Source: Hamadaea tsunoensis DSM 44101 (GTDB lineage Bacteria; Actinomycetota; Actinomycetes; Mycobacteriales; Micromonosporaceae). Taken from it: 64,000 nucleotides of DNA. The number at the start of each line of letters is the position of its first letter. Position 1 is the first letter of the stretch. The DNA lies in the NCBI RefSeq assembly GCF_000428945.1, contig NZ_AUAX01000030.1, forward strand, positions 1-64,000, written 5' to 3'. The notes below the pieces were generated by a model that worked only from the letters and a program-made list of their open reading frames with translations, ran no database searches and was not told the DNA's origin. Made by a program: the position numbers and the translations under genes. This document shows positions 1 to 8,466 of the stretch, piece after piece.

Positions 1-136
1 CTCCGGCACGGGCGGGTCGCTCGTGTACCAGGGGACCGGGGACGCGTACCTGGCCTGCAAGTACCTCACGACGGACGTGGTCATGGCGGCCCTGCACGGC
101 GCGTCCAACTCCCTCATCTGCCGGGTCATTCGTTAG
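1..136 (+). CDS. C-terminal end of an unidentified protein (partial)
   Basis: An open frame enters from the left edge and ends at TAG 134-136, giving 44 residues that finish ...SLICRVIR. The piece is rich in Gly, Thr and Ser with two cysteines, which would suit a secreted or beta-rich domain, but I do not recognise it. GC-rich third positions support coding. The start and most of the protein lie outside the window. The stop is followed after only 13 bases by the first family A repeat, with no ordinary terminator between, so the repeat may also end this transcript. Confidence 0.55.
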   Translation, partial: SGTGGSLVYQGTGDAYLACKYLTTDVVMAALHGASNSLICRVIR

Positions 137-149
137 GAGCTTCCTTCAC

Positions 150-1119
150 AGAATCAAGATCATGTGTCCCGGGTTCGTCGATCTCACCTCCGCTCCTCCC
201 GCGGGAGACCGTTGCGCCCCTATCGCTCCGCTCCGGGGACTCCACTGCCAGGTGAGTGGGGCGACGCATCATCCACCGTCGCCCGGTCACCGTTTACCCC
301 CAACCCCCACCCGGACTTTGTCCCGACTATCCGACTTGCACCCCAGATGTTCGACGATCTTGCGTGAATGTCCGGGCATTTCGGGTGCATCGGACGAAAT
401 TCGGGGCATTCGCGCAAGATCGTCGACCAGGGTGGAGATCGGGGCCTCCATCCGACCCTGGCGGGTTCTGGCCGGTTCTGGCTTTGTCGCGACTGTCCGA
501 TATGGGTGCTGGGGCGGCGGTCGGCAGGGTGATCGTTTACGGCTGTGGTGTGGAAACGGCCACCCGATGCATGATCGCTTACGGTTCCGGAGCGCGCTGA
601 CCGGGTTCTGCTACACCTGACGCGTAATCGATCATGCAGATCGGGCCGGATTTACACCCCAGCCGTAAAGGATCAAGGAATCAGCCCGCCGTGTCCATCT
701 GACGGAAGATCGTTCCCGCATCACGGGCAACGGACGTAGGCGGGACGGCGTGGACGTGATCCACAGCGGCTGAGATGTCAAAACCGGCCACCCTCCCAAG
801 ATCCACAGCGGTCGGGATGGAGGAAAACAGCCTCTATCTACATCTCGGCCGCATTGGATCGAGGGGATGGGCCTGGAAACTACACCCCAGCCGCGAACGA
901 TCACCGCCCAGCCGATCCACCCGGCCGCCATATCGGACAGTCGCGACAAAGTCGGGGTGGGGGTTGGGGGTAAACGGTGACCGGGCCGCGGTGAAGGATG
1001 CGTCGCCCCAGAAAGCTGGCAGTGGAGTCCCCGGAGCGCAGCGATAGGGGCGCAACGGTCTCCCGCGCGAGGAGCGGAAGTGAGATCGACGAACCCGGGA
1101 CAAAATGATCGTGATTCTT
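150..1119. repeat. Family A composite palindromic element, copy 1
   Basis: A non-coding stretch of about 970 bp is bounded by long inverted arms. The left arm (about 150-340) and right arm (about 925-1119) read as reverse complements, starting AGAATCA-GATCAT and then GTCCCGGGTTCGTCGATCTC. The interior repeats shorter modules in both orientations: TTTGTCGCGACTGTCCGATA-type blocks near 318, 482 and 930, and GATCGTTTACGGCTG-type blocks near 527, 573, 650 and 885. ORFs across it change frame and are not shared with copy 2, so I regard it as non-coding. Copy 2 at 13837-14644 is collinear but inverted. Compared with it, this copy carries an inserted family B palindrome and a further insert of roughly 90 bp near 810-900. 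Confidence 0.85.
351..426. repeat. Family B palindrome, copy 1, nested inside family A copy 1
   Basis: Outer arms TCGACGATCTTGCG (351-364) and CGCAAGATCGTCGA (413-426) pair perfectly. Inner pairs GAATG/CATTC and CATTTCG/CGAAAT extend the stem. The matching stretch of family A copy 2 lacks it, so this is an insertion or deletion of one discrete unit. A second copy lies at 5194-5267. Confidence 0.85.
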
Positions 1120-1307
1120 GGCCGACCGACGGGGAACAATGCGTCCTCCCCGACGCTGGCAGATCAGGCCTCGGGCGAAGCGGACAGCGGAGGTGGGATC
1201 GGTGAAGGGGTAACGCATCATTCACCGTCGATCAGTTGCGGTCGGCGGCGGATCGTTGCCGAATCTGGTCCTGAACATGATTGTTCTTCGTGTTTGCCGT
1301 GCATACG

Positions 1308-4277
1308 ATGCACGGCGTGTCCCTGGCTTCGCCGCGTCGTCGCGCGTTCTCGCTGCTCATCGCCGGTCTCGTCGTGCTCGCATTGGGAGCCGGGGTCGCG
1401 TACGGGATCAATGGGGCACTGGGGTTGAGTTTCACGCCGGTCGCCGCGGCCGAGGAGCATCCGGTCGCGGCGCCCGAGCGGGCCGACGTGCCCGCCCCGG
1501 ACATCGCCCGCATCGTGGTGCCGGACGAGCCGCGGCTGGCCAAGGCGGCCGCGGCGGTCGCTGACGCCCTCGCGGGTCGTGGGCGGTCCCGGCCCGAGAT
1601 CGTCCACGCGGGGGCGAAGGACGGTCGCACGCTGAGTGTGGACATCGGGGCGCTGAGCGGGCACAAGGCTGAGGCGTACCGGATCACCGGGGACGCCGTC
1701 GAGGCCGCCGATGTCGCGGGGGCCGCCGCCGGGCTGTACGCGTACGCGGACCGCGTCGGTTCCGCTCGGGCGCTGCCGGTCGGGGAGGTCGTCGAGCCCC
1801 GGCTGGGTCTGCGGCTGACCGACGCCGGTTCCGTGGGCCGGGAGCCGGACGAGGCCGCGTACCGGGCGGGGACGGACTATTCGCTGAACACCGACGTCGT
1901 CGGCCGGGCGCTGCTGCCGGGTGCGCCGTGGGTCGACCAGGCGGCCGTCGACCGGATCGCCGGCGAGTTCCGGCAGTTCGTCGACCACTCCGTGGCCGAG
2001 GGCTACAACGGGATCGTGGTGCCCGGCTTCCTGGAGTACGTGACGTTCGCCCAGGTGCCCGGCGTCTACCCGGCCGGCGATCCGCACGTCGCGCGGGCGC
2101 GGGCGATGGTGGAAGCGTTCGGGCCCGTGTTCGCGTACGCGCACACGATGGGCTTGAAGGTGTTCTTCCTGACCGACATGCTGGCCGTGTCCCCGCCGCT
2201 GGAGAAGTTCCTGGGCGGTAGGAGTGCCGAGGACCCCGCGCTGTGGACGGTCTACCAGGCGGGGCTGGCCGAACTGTTCGACAGCATGCCGTTCGCGGAC
2301 GGCCTCATGATCCGGATCGGCGAGGGCGGGGACGTCTACAAGCAGGCCGGCTGGGACTACTCGTCCAAGATCGCGGTCACCACCCCGGCCGCCGTACGCG
2401 CGATGCTCACCGCGTTTCTGCAGACGGCCGGCGAGCGCGGCAAGGACGTGATCTTCCGGACCTGGACGGTCGGCGTGGGGGCGGTCGGCGACCTGCACAC
2501 CAACCCGGACTCCTACGGGGCGGTGCTCGGCGGCCTGCACGATCCGCACCTCGTCGTGTCGACCAAGTACTCCGCCGGCGACTTCTACAGCCACCTGCCG
2601 CTCAACCCGACGCTGGACGTCGGCGACCAGCGCCGGATCGTCGAGTTCCAGGCGCGGCGGGAGTTCGAGGGCTTCGGTGCCCTGCCGAACGACCTGGGTT
2701 CGCTGGAACAGCTTGCGCTGCAACACTTTCTGGCGGCCAACCCGCACGTCGAGGGGGTCTGGAACTGGACCCAGGACGGCGGCCCGCTCCACGCCGGTCC
2801 CATGTCGCTCTACCTCAAGGCCGGCTTCTGGCCCCTCTACGACCTCAACACGTACGCGACCGGCCGGCTGGCCTGGGATCCGGAGACGGACCCGGGGCAG
2901 ATCACGGCCGACTGGGCGCGCCGGACGTTCTCCGCCGACCCGAAGACGGTGGCCGCGATCGGGCAGGCCATGGCGCTGTCGAGGGACGCTGTCACCCAGG
3001 GCCTGTACCTCGGCCCGTACGCGGCCGACTCGGTGAAGGCGCTCGGCCTCGAACCGCCGCCGATGATGTGGATCTTCGAGTGGGACATCGTGACCGGCGA
3101 CTCGGCGGCGCTCGACAGCATCCACGCCATCGCGAAGGACCACGTCGACGAGGCGATCGCCGAGGGCGAGAACGCGGTCGCGCTCGCCCGCCGCATGCAG
3201 GCCGCCGTCGCCGCCACCGACCCGGCCACCTGGCGTGATCCCGGGCTGCGCGAGCGGTTCGCCGGCACGCTCGCGTACGAGGTGAACCTGCTCGACACGC
3301 TCAGCGCGTACCGGACGATGGTTCTGCGGCATGAGCAGTGGCTGGACACGGGCTCGGCGGCGGCGCTGCGGGCCTGGCACGACGCGGAGGCGCGCTATCG
3401 CGTGGCGAGGGACGCGCACGTGCGGGCCTACGGCGGCGACGTCGACCTGCCGGCCTACAACTTCACGGCCGCGGACCTGGGCATGGTCCGCGCGGACCGC
3501 GACCCGGCGATGGCGTGGCTGGCTCGCGTCCTGCTGGGCTTGATCCTGATCGTGCTCGCCCTGCGCCCGCGGGTCCGCCGCGCGCTGCTGCGGCCCTCGC
3601 GCGCGCCCCGGCTCGGCCGGCTCGACCGCTTCACGGTTCTCGCGCTGCCCGCGTTCGCCCTGGTCGCGAGCCGTGGCATCCTCACCTGGTTCGCCGCACC
3701 GGCACATGTGATCATCACGCTGGGGGGATGGGCGCTGTTCGTCCTCTTCGCACGGCTGCTCCTCGGCCGGCGCGACCCCTTCCCGCTGTACGCGACCATC
3801 GGCGCGATCGCCCTCGCCCGCACGATCGTGCTGCTGGTGGCGCTCGTCGGCCACGGTCCCGGCGGCTACTGGTACGCGTTCTGGGCCGAGCCCGGCCGCC
3901 GGTCGCTCTACATCACGGTGTCGTTCGCCCTGTTCGCCGCTCTTTTCGTGGCCGTCTACCGGGTGCTTCGGGCGCAGGGGGCGCTGCGGCGGCGGTCGGC
4001 GGGCGTGGTGCTGGCGGCGGGCGGCGGCGCGCTGGCGGTCCCGGCCGCGCTGGTCACGGCGCTCGGGCTGGAGCGCGCGCTGACGATCTGGAACGACCAG
4101 ATGGCACTGCTGCCGTGGGGGCTGTCGCGGATCCTCGGGATCACCGTCTATCTCGGGATTCCTTCGTACCTGCCGGTTGTCGCCCTGGCTGTCGGCGGTG
4201 CCGCCGCACTCGTCGGCCTCGCGTTGACCTTGTTCGGCCGGGCGAACGAGCCCGGGCCGGTGCCGGCGATGTCATGA
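1308..4277 (+). CDS. Membrane-tethered glycosidase-like protein with polytopic C-terminus
   Basis: About 989 residues. An arginine-rich N-terminus and one hydrophobic segment (about 12-33) suggest a signal anchor. Residues about 55-150 look like the non-catalytic N-domain seen in GH67 and GH20 enzymes (GAAAGLYAYADRV-type end). Residues about 160-590 look like a TIM-barrel hydrolase of the alpha-glucuronidase/hexosaminidase kind, with many aromatic-acidic motifs. After about residue 735 there are roughly eight predicted membrane helices, which is unusual for such an enzyme. I cannot name catalytic residues or a substrate. The start is uncertain: ATG 1308, GTG 1317 and TTG 1281 are all in frame and none has a clear Shine-Dalgarno. 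The stop overlaps the next ATG by four bases, so the two genes form an operon. Confidence 0.7.
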   Translation: MHGVSLASPRRRAFSLLIAGLVVLALGAGVAYGINGALGLSFTPVAAAEEHPVAAPERADVPAPDIARIVVPDEPRLAKAAAAVADALAGRGRSRPEIVHAGAKDGRTLSVDIGALSGHKAEAYRITGDAVEAADVAGAAAGLYAYADRVGSARALPVGEVVEPRLGLRLTDAGSVGREPDEAAYRAGTDYSLNTDVVGRALLPGAPWVDQAAVDRIAGEFRQFVDHSVAEGYNGIVVPGFLEYVTFAQVPGVYPAGDPHVARARAMVEAFGPVFAYAHTMGLKVFFLTDMLAVSPPLEKFLGGRSAEDPALWTVYQAGLAELFDSMPFADGLMIRIGEGGDVYKQAGWDYSSKIAVTTPAAVRAMLTAFLQTAGERGKDVIFRTWTVGVGAVGDLHTNPDSYGAVLGGLHDPHLVVSTKYSAGDFYSHLPLNPTLDVGDQRRIVEFQARREFEGFGALPNDLGSLEQLALQHFLAANPHVEGVWNWTQDGGPLHAGPMSLYLKAGFWPLYDLNTYATGRLAWDPETDPGQITADWARRTFSADPKTVAAIGQAMALSRDAVTQGLYLGPYAADSVKALGLEPPPMMWIFEWDIVTGDSAALDSIHAIAKDHVDEAIAEGENAVALARRMQAAVAATDPATWRDPGLRERFAGTLAYEVNLLDTLSAYRTMVLRHEQWLDTGSAAALRAWHDAEARYRVARDAHVRAYGGDVDLPAYNFTAADLGMVRADRDPAMAWLARVLLGLILIVLALRPRVRRALLRPSRAPRLGRLDRFTVLALPAFALVASRGILTWFAAPAHVIITLGGWALFVLFARLLLGRRDPFPLYATIGAIALARTIVLLVALVGHGPGGYWYAFWAEPGRRSLYITVSFALFAALFVAVYRVLRAQGALRRRSAGVVLAAGGGALAVPAALVTALGLERALTIWNDQMALLPWGLSRILGITVYLGIPSYLPVVALAVGGAAALVGLALTLFGRANEPGPVPAMS

Positions 4278-5176
4278 TCAGTTCTGTGCCGAGCCTGCGC
4301 CATGCCGCCGTCGCCGAAGTCGTCAGACTCTCCGGCCGGAAGAAGGCGTACGCCGACCGCGACGCCCTGCTCACCGCGATCAACCGGCGGCGCCCCCGCG
4401 AGAGCGGCGAACCCCCGGCCCGGCTGCGCTCGACGGTGGTGATCACGCCCGAGCAGGTCGCCGGCTTCCCGGTGTACCGCGTCTCGGCCGCCCGGGGCAC
4501 GAGCGGCTCCGCCGGCCTCTACCTGCACGGCGGCGCGTACGTGTTCGAGCTGCAACCCCAGCACTGGCGGTTCGTGGCGCGGCTGGTCGAGCGTACGGGG
4601 GTGCCGGTACTCGTACCGCGCTATCCGCTGGCGCCCGAGGCGACCTGGCGCGACTCCTTCGACCGGATGGTGAACCTCGTCGCCGCCCAGCCCGGCACTC
4701 CGCTGCTGCTCGGAGACTCGGCCGGCGGCGGGTACGCGGTCGCCGTGGCCCGGCGGATGGCCGCGATCGGACGCCCGGCGGCGGTCGTCGCGATCTCGCC
4801 CTGGGCCGACCTGACCTTCGCCGAGCCGCCGTCCGCCGACGTGGCCGATCGTGATCCCTGGCTGGCCCTCGCCGGCCTGCGGTACGCCGGCGAACTCTGG
4901 TCGGCCGGCGAACCGGAGCGCCCGGAGTGCAGCCCCCTGCTCGGCGATCTGACCGGCCTCGCGGAACTCCTCGTCCTCTGCGGTACGCGCGACCTCCTCC
5001 ACGGGCAGGCCACGGCGCTCGCCGCCCGGGCCGAGGCCGACGGGGTGAAGAACACGCTGGTCACGGCCGCCGATCTGATCCACGTGTACCCGTTGCTGCC
5101 GGTGCCGGAGGCTCGCCTGGCGTTCGAGGTGATCGCCCACTTCGTCACCACCCACACCACCCCCACCCCGCTCTGA
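4274..5176 (+). CDS. Alpha/beta hydrolase, HSL (fold-3) family
   Basis: A 300-residue cytoplasmic serine hydrolase. It has the oxyanion-hole motif HGGAY, the nucleophile motif GDSAGGG, an acid in the GTRDLL stretch and a late histidine in LIHVYPL, all as expected for the hormone-sensitive-lipase family of esterases acting on short acyl esters or amides. No signal peptide is seen. ATG 4274 lies in an ATGA overlap with the upstream membrane glycosidase-like gene, so the pair is translationally coupled. This suggests deacylation of something made or released by the partner, but the substrate is unknown. A family B palindrome begins 17 bases after the stop and probably terminates the operon. Confidence 0.9.
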   Translation: MISSVPSLRHAAVAEVVRLSGRKKAYADRDALLTAINRRRPRESGEPPARLRSTVVITPEQVAGFPVYRVSAARGTSGSAGLYLHGGAYVFELQPQHWRFVARLVERTGVPVLVPRYPLAPEATWRDSFDRMVNLVAAQPGTPLLLGDSAGGGYAVAVARRMAAIGRPAAVVAISPWADLTFAEPPSADVADRDPWLALAGLRYAGELWSAGEPERPECSPLLGDLTGLAELLVLCGTRDLLHGQATALAARAEADGVKNTLVTAADLIHVYPLLPVPEARLAFEVIAHFVTTHTTPTPL

Positions 5177-5193
5177 CCACCCCGCCCCCCTTT

Positions 5194-5267
5194 CGGCGAT
5201 CTTGCACGAATGTCCGGGCTATTCGGACATACGCCGCGGATTTCGAGGCATTCGCGCAAGATCGTCG
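5194..5267. repeat. Family B palindrome, copy 2
   Basis: Arms CGGCGATCTTGC (5194-5205) and GCAAGATCGTCG (5256-5267) enclose an imperfect inner stem. It is the same family as 351-426. It sits directly behind the hydrolase stop codon, where a hairpin could act as a terminator, although no T-tract follows. Confidence 0.85.
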
Positions 5268-5371
5268 GGGGAGAACCCGGGGGTGGGGCGGGCGGATGGG
5301 GAGAGGGCGCGCCGGAAACCGGCGTGACCGGCCGAACCGCTAAGGTGCTTCCTGCGGAGGAGGTGCGGGGG

Positions 5372-5734
5372 ATGACGGCGGTACAGGTCAGCGTGGCCGG
5401 CGGGCGTACGTGTCAGCGCTGCGGGACGGGTCTGTGCCTGACCGCCCGGATCGGGACGGCGACGCCGCGGCGCACGGTCGCGCTGTGCCCGCGGTGCGAT
5501 GCCGGCAATCCGGACGCGAAGCGGCTCATCGACTACTTCGCCGCCAGCCCGACCGTCGCCGCCCAGGACCGCGGCCACGTCTCCGAGCTGCTCGGCCGCT
5601 GGCTGGGCTCGCTCGACGACCAGGCCGTCGCCCGGCCGAGCCTCGCCGAGGCGGCCGAGGCGTGGTGGGCCGCCCGTCAGGGGGGTCCGGCAGAGGTCGA
5701 CGAGCATGACGGTGCGGCCGTACCCGCCGCTTAA
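5372..5734 (+). CDS. DUF6300-like small zinc-ribbon protein
   Basis: A 120-residue protein with two cysteine pairs, CQRCG near residue 14 and CPRCD near 39, the spacing of a zinc ribbon. This is followed by a helical stretch (AKRLIDYFAA) and an acidic tail. The pattern fits DUF6300 proteins of actinomycetes, whose function is not known. ATG 5372 is chosen because GGAGGAGG ends nine bases upstream. The in-frame extension back to 5210 would run through the family B region. It is followed after nine bases by an XRE-TPR regulator with its own -10 box. Confidence 0.7.
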   Translation: MTAVQVSVAGGRTCQRCGTGLCLTARIGTATPRRTVALCPRCDAGNPDAKRLIDYFAASPTVAAQDRGHVSELLGRWLGSLDDQAVARPSLAEAAEAWWAARQGGPAEVDEHDGAAVPAA

Positions 5735-5737
5735 CAT
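5732..5737 (+). promoter_or_regulatory. Leaderless -10 box for the first XRE-TPR gene
   Basis: TAACAT ends six bases before GTG 5744, which puts the predicted transcript start on the start codon. The box overlaps the stop codon of the preceding gene. Confidence 0.6.
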
Positions 5738-5743
5738 GGGTGC

Positions 5744-7027
5744 GTGACCGAGACCCTGGGCGCGCGCATCCGCCGGCTGCGGCTCGCCCGTGGGCTGACC
5801 CAGCGCGAACTCGCCACCCCGATCTTCACTCGCGCCTTTCTCGCCGCCGTCGAATCGGGTGTACGCGTGCCGGGCGACACCAGTCTCCGCAAGCTCGCCG
5901 AGCGCCTCGGCGTCGACGTCGAGGATCTGCGCGCCGGGCGGCCGCCGGGGCTGGCCGACGAACTCCGCGACCGGCTGCGGGAAGCGCGCCGGTGGCTGTC
6001 GCACGGCCGGGTCGACGAGGCCGCCGCCGAGAACGAACGGGTACGCGACGAGGCGCTCCGGTTCGGCCTGGCCGACGTGGCCGGCTGGGCCGCGTACCAG
6101 CTGGCCGACGTGCTGCTGCACCGCGGCGACCTGCACGGCGCCGAAGCCGCGTACGCCGCGATCGCCGAGGACGAGCTGAGCCCGGATCTCCGCGGTGCCG
6201 TGATCGGCCGGCTGGCGTACGCCCGCTTCGTGCTCGGTGACGCGCCCCGCGCGGTGGCGATGCTGGAGGCGGAGCTGCGGGCGATGCGGGCGGCGCCGGC
6301 GGCCGACCCCGACGCCGAGGTACGCGTGGTCAGCTGGCTGGTCTACTTCTGCGCCGAGCTGGAGTGGTTCGATCTCGGGCGCCGGCTGGAGCACGAGGTG
6401 GCCGGCCTGCTCACCCAGGTACGCAACCCCGAGTGGGTGGGCAACTTCTACTCGATCGCCGCGCAGCTGCGGCACGGCGAGTCCGAACTGGACGACATGG
6501 AGCGGATGCTGGCCGAGGCCGACCGCCACTACCGCGAGCTGGACCTGGAACGCGAGCGCGGCCTGTGCCACTGGGCCCGCGGGTACGTGCAGCGGCGGGC
6601 CGGCCGGTTGGCCGAAGCGGCGGGGGAGTTCCGGACCGCTCGGGCGATCCTGGACCGGGTGGGGGCCGTGCAGGACCACGCGGGCGCGACGATCGAGCTG
6701 GCGGAGGCGCTGCGGCGGCTGGGCGAGCCGGACGAGGCGGCCGCTCTCGCGCGGGAGGCCGTCACCACGATGCGGCGTACGCGCCACCGCGAGGGAGTCG
6801 CCCAGGCGGACCGGCTGCTGGGCGTGGTCGCCGCCGGGCGGGGTGACGACGCCGAAGCGGAGCGCCTGCTCGTCGCGGCCGCCGACGGGTACGCCGGGGC
6901 CGGGCTCACGGCCGACGAGGTGAACACGTGCGGGCTGCTCGGGGACCTGCTGCACCGGCAGGGGCGCCGGGACGAGGCGGTCGCGGTCTACCGCCGCGCC
7001 CTGCACGCCGCGGAGCGCCTCCGATGA
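5744..7027 (+). CDS. XRE-family regulator with TPR-like repeats
   Basis: 427 residues. Residues 7-62 form a Cro/C1-type helix-turn-helix (ARIRRLRLARGLTQRELA). The rest is a run of alanine-rich helix pairs with TPR spacing, giving a large C-terminal sensor or protein-binding solenoid. Architectures like this in actinomycetes include regulators that respond to peptides or bound partners, but no ligand can be inferred here. GTG 5744 is preceded by TAACAT six bases upstream and no Shine-Dalgarno, so it is probably translated from a leaderless mRNA. It overlaps the next gene, a paralogue with the same architecture, by four bases (ATGA). Confidence 0.88.
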   Translation: MTETLGARIRRLRLARGLTQRELATPIFTRAFLAAVESGVRVPGDTSLRKLAERLGVDVEDLRAGRPPGLADELRDRLREARRWLSHGRVDEAAAENERVRDEALRFGLADVAGWAAYQLADVLLHRGDLHGAEAAYAAIAEDELSPDLRGAVIGRLAYARFVLGDAPRAVAMLEAELRAMRAAPAADPDAEVRVVSWLVYFCAELEWFDLGRRLEHEVAGLLTQVRNPEWVGNFYSIAAQLRHGESELDDMERMLAEADRHYRELDLERERGLCHWARGYVQRRAGRLAEAAGEFRTARAILDRVGAVQDHAGATIELAEALRRLGEPDEAAALAREAVTTMRRTRHREGVAQADRLLGVVAAGRGDDAEAERLLVAAADGYAGAGLTADEVNTCGLLGDLLHRQGRRDEAVAVYRRALHAAERLR

Positions 7028-8370
7028 CCACCCCCGCTCCCGCCCCCCATGATCCGGCCCCCCATGATCCCGTTTGGATCAGGGAAAACACCCGAATCAT
7101 GGCCCAAGATTCGGGTGAAAACCCTGATCCAAACGGGATCATGACGCCGGGCGGCGGCGGCGCGGACGGGGAGACGTTCGGGGAGCGGATCCGGCGGCTT
7201 CGAGTCCAGAGTGGACTGACGCAGCGCGCCCTCGCCGAACCCGGCTACACCGCTGCGTACGTCTCCTCGGTCGAGGCGGGCCGCCGGGAACCTTCCGGCG
7301 AGGCCATGGCGTACTTCGCCGAACGGCTCGGGGTCGCGGTCGGCGAGCTGCGGACCGGCGAGGCGCCCGGCGACGATCTGCTGCTGGACTTCGAGCTGGT
7401 CGAGGCGCTCGCCGTCGGGGACGCACCGGCTCTCGGGCGGTTGGCGGCGGGTGAGCACCCGCGCGCCGCCCGCGCCCGGATCGCCCTCGGCCACCTCGCC
7501 CTGCCCGCCCGGCCCGACGACGCGCTCGCCCTCTTCGAGGCCGCCGAACGCCTGCTCGCCGCGTCGCCCCCGCATCATCGCGCCGAGGCCGTGGTCGGCC
7601 GGGCCGCCGCGCTGCGCCACCGCGGCGATGCCCGGTATGCCGCCTCCGTCCTGGTCGCCGTCCGCGACGAGCTCGTGCGTACCGGCTATCCGGCACCGGG
7701 GGTGCTGGTCGGCGTACACGCGCAGTTGAGCGTGTGCCAGAGCGAGCTCGGTGACGACGAGGCCGCCGCCGGTTCGGCCGCCGCCGCCCTCGCGCTCTGC
7801 GGTCCCGTCGAGGCCGCCGCGCTGCACCTGGCCGTGGCCCGGTCGCTGCATTCCGCCGGTCATCTCACCGAGGCCGCGTACGCGCTGGAGAGCGCCCGCC
7901 TCGCGTACAGCCACATGGGTCTGGGGGTGGAGCTCGGCTGGTGTCACCGGGCGCTGGCCCGCGGCCGGCGGCGCGACGGCGATCTGGACGGGGCCGCCGC
8001 GGCGCTGGAGCGGGCCCGGGCGCTGCTGCCCGCGGCCGCCGGTGATCTGGCGGTGGATCTGGCCGAGGTCCGGTACGCGCAGGGCCGTACCGAGGCCGCA
8101 CTGTCGTTGTTGGACGGTTTGGCCGGCGACCCCGTCCGGCTGGCTCGCGCCGAGCGGGTACGCGGCCTCGCCCACCTGCGTGCGGGCGATCCGGAGACGG
8201 CCCGGCGGCACCTGGCGGCGGCGGTCGACGGCCACCGCCGTTCCGGCCCCCGGTACGCGCTCGCGCAGGTGGCGGGGGACCTGGCCGACCTGCTGGTGAG
8301 CGAGGGCCGTGCGGACGAGGCGCTGGAACTCCTGCGCTCGACGGTGTCTCTTGTAGACGGTGTGACATAA
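7024..8370 (+). CDS. Second XRE-TPR regulator, with a palindromic repeat at its 5' end
   Basis: 448 residues if read from ATG 7024. The helix-turn-helix (GERIRRLRVQSGLTQRALA) starts near residue 50, followed by TPR-like helices to the end. It is a paralogue of the preceding regulator. The first 40 codons are odd: 27 of them (7063-7143) are a family C palindrome read in frame as HDPVWIRENTRIMAQDSG... ATG 7141 at the edge of the repeat would give a 409-residue protein with a normal N-terminus. The ATGA overlap with the upstream gene favours 7024. The family comparison favours 7141. Either the repeat is translated as a short insert or it sits in the untranslated link between the two genes. Confidence 0.82.
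   Translation: MTTPAPAPHDPAPHDPVWIRENTRIMAQDSGENPDPNGIMTPGGGGADGETFGERIRRLRVQSGLTQRALAEPGYTAAYVSSVEAGRREPSGEAMAYFAERLGVAVGELRTGEAPGDDLLLDFELVEALAVGDAPALGRLAAGEHPRAARARIALGHLALPARPDDALALFEAAERLLAASPPHHRAEAVVGRAAALRHRGDARYAASVLVAVRDELVRTGYPAPGVLVGVHAQLSVCQSELGDDEAAAGSAAAALALCGPVEAAALHLAVARSLHSAGHLTEAAYALESARLAYSHMGLGVELGWCHRALARGRRRDGDLDGAAAALERARALLPAAAGDLAVDLAEVRYAQGRTEAALSLLDGLAGDPVRLARAERVRGLAHLRAGDPETARRHLAAAVDGHRRSGPRYALAQVAGDLADLLVSEGRADEALELLRSTVSLVDGVT
7063..7143. repeat. Family C 81-bp palindrome, copy 1
   Basis: The outer stem CATGATCCCGTTTGGATC...GATCCAAACGGGATCATG (22 bp each side, perfect) and inner stem CACCCGAATC/GATTCGGGTG are separated by A-rich internal loops. Copies of exactly the same length lie at 11561-11641 and 52000-52080. 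This copy stays open in the frame of the surrounding regulator. Confidence 0.93.
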
Positions 8371-8371
8371 G

Positions 8372-8410
8372 GGGGCGGGCCCCCGGTCGCCGGAGGCCCG
8401 CCCCTTCTTC
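8372..8410 (+). terminator. Rho-independent terminator after the XRE-TPR pair
   Basis: GGGCGGGCCCCCGG and CCGGAGGCCCGCCC form a strong GC hairpin followed by CTTCTTCCC. It starts two bases after the stop and may also serve the converging protease gene. Confidence 0.8.
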
Positions 8411-8466
8411 CCACACGAACCTGCTGTTGTGCCCTCCTTCATGCACCCACATGGAGGGCCCTGGGG

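Noticed and set aside
150-1119. Insertion sequence or transposon with a transposase
   Set aside because: The long inverted arms invite this reading, but no transposase-like frame exists in either copy and no clear target duplication is visible.
162-1225. Several overlapping ORFs within family A copy 1
   Set aside because: They are Pro/Arg-rich, change frame between copies 1 and 2, and follow from the palindromic arms being open on both strands.
1218-3854. 878-codon minus-strand ORF opposite the membrane glycosidase-like gene
   Set aside because: Low-complexity Arg/Gly/Val translation without domains. It is the usual antisense shadow of a GC-rich gene. The same reason removes the long antisense frames opposite DUF1800, GH92, GH3, GH31 and MFS genes.
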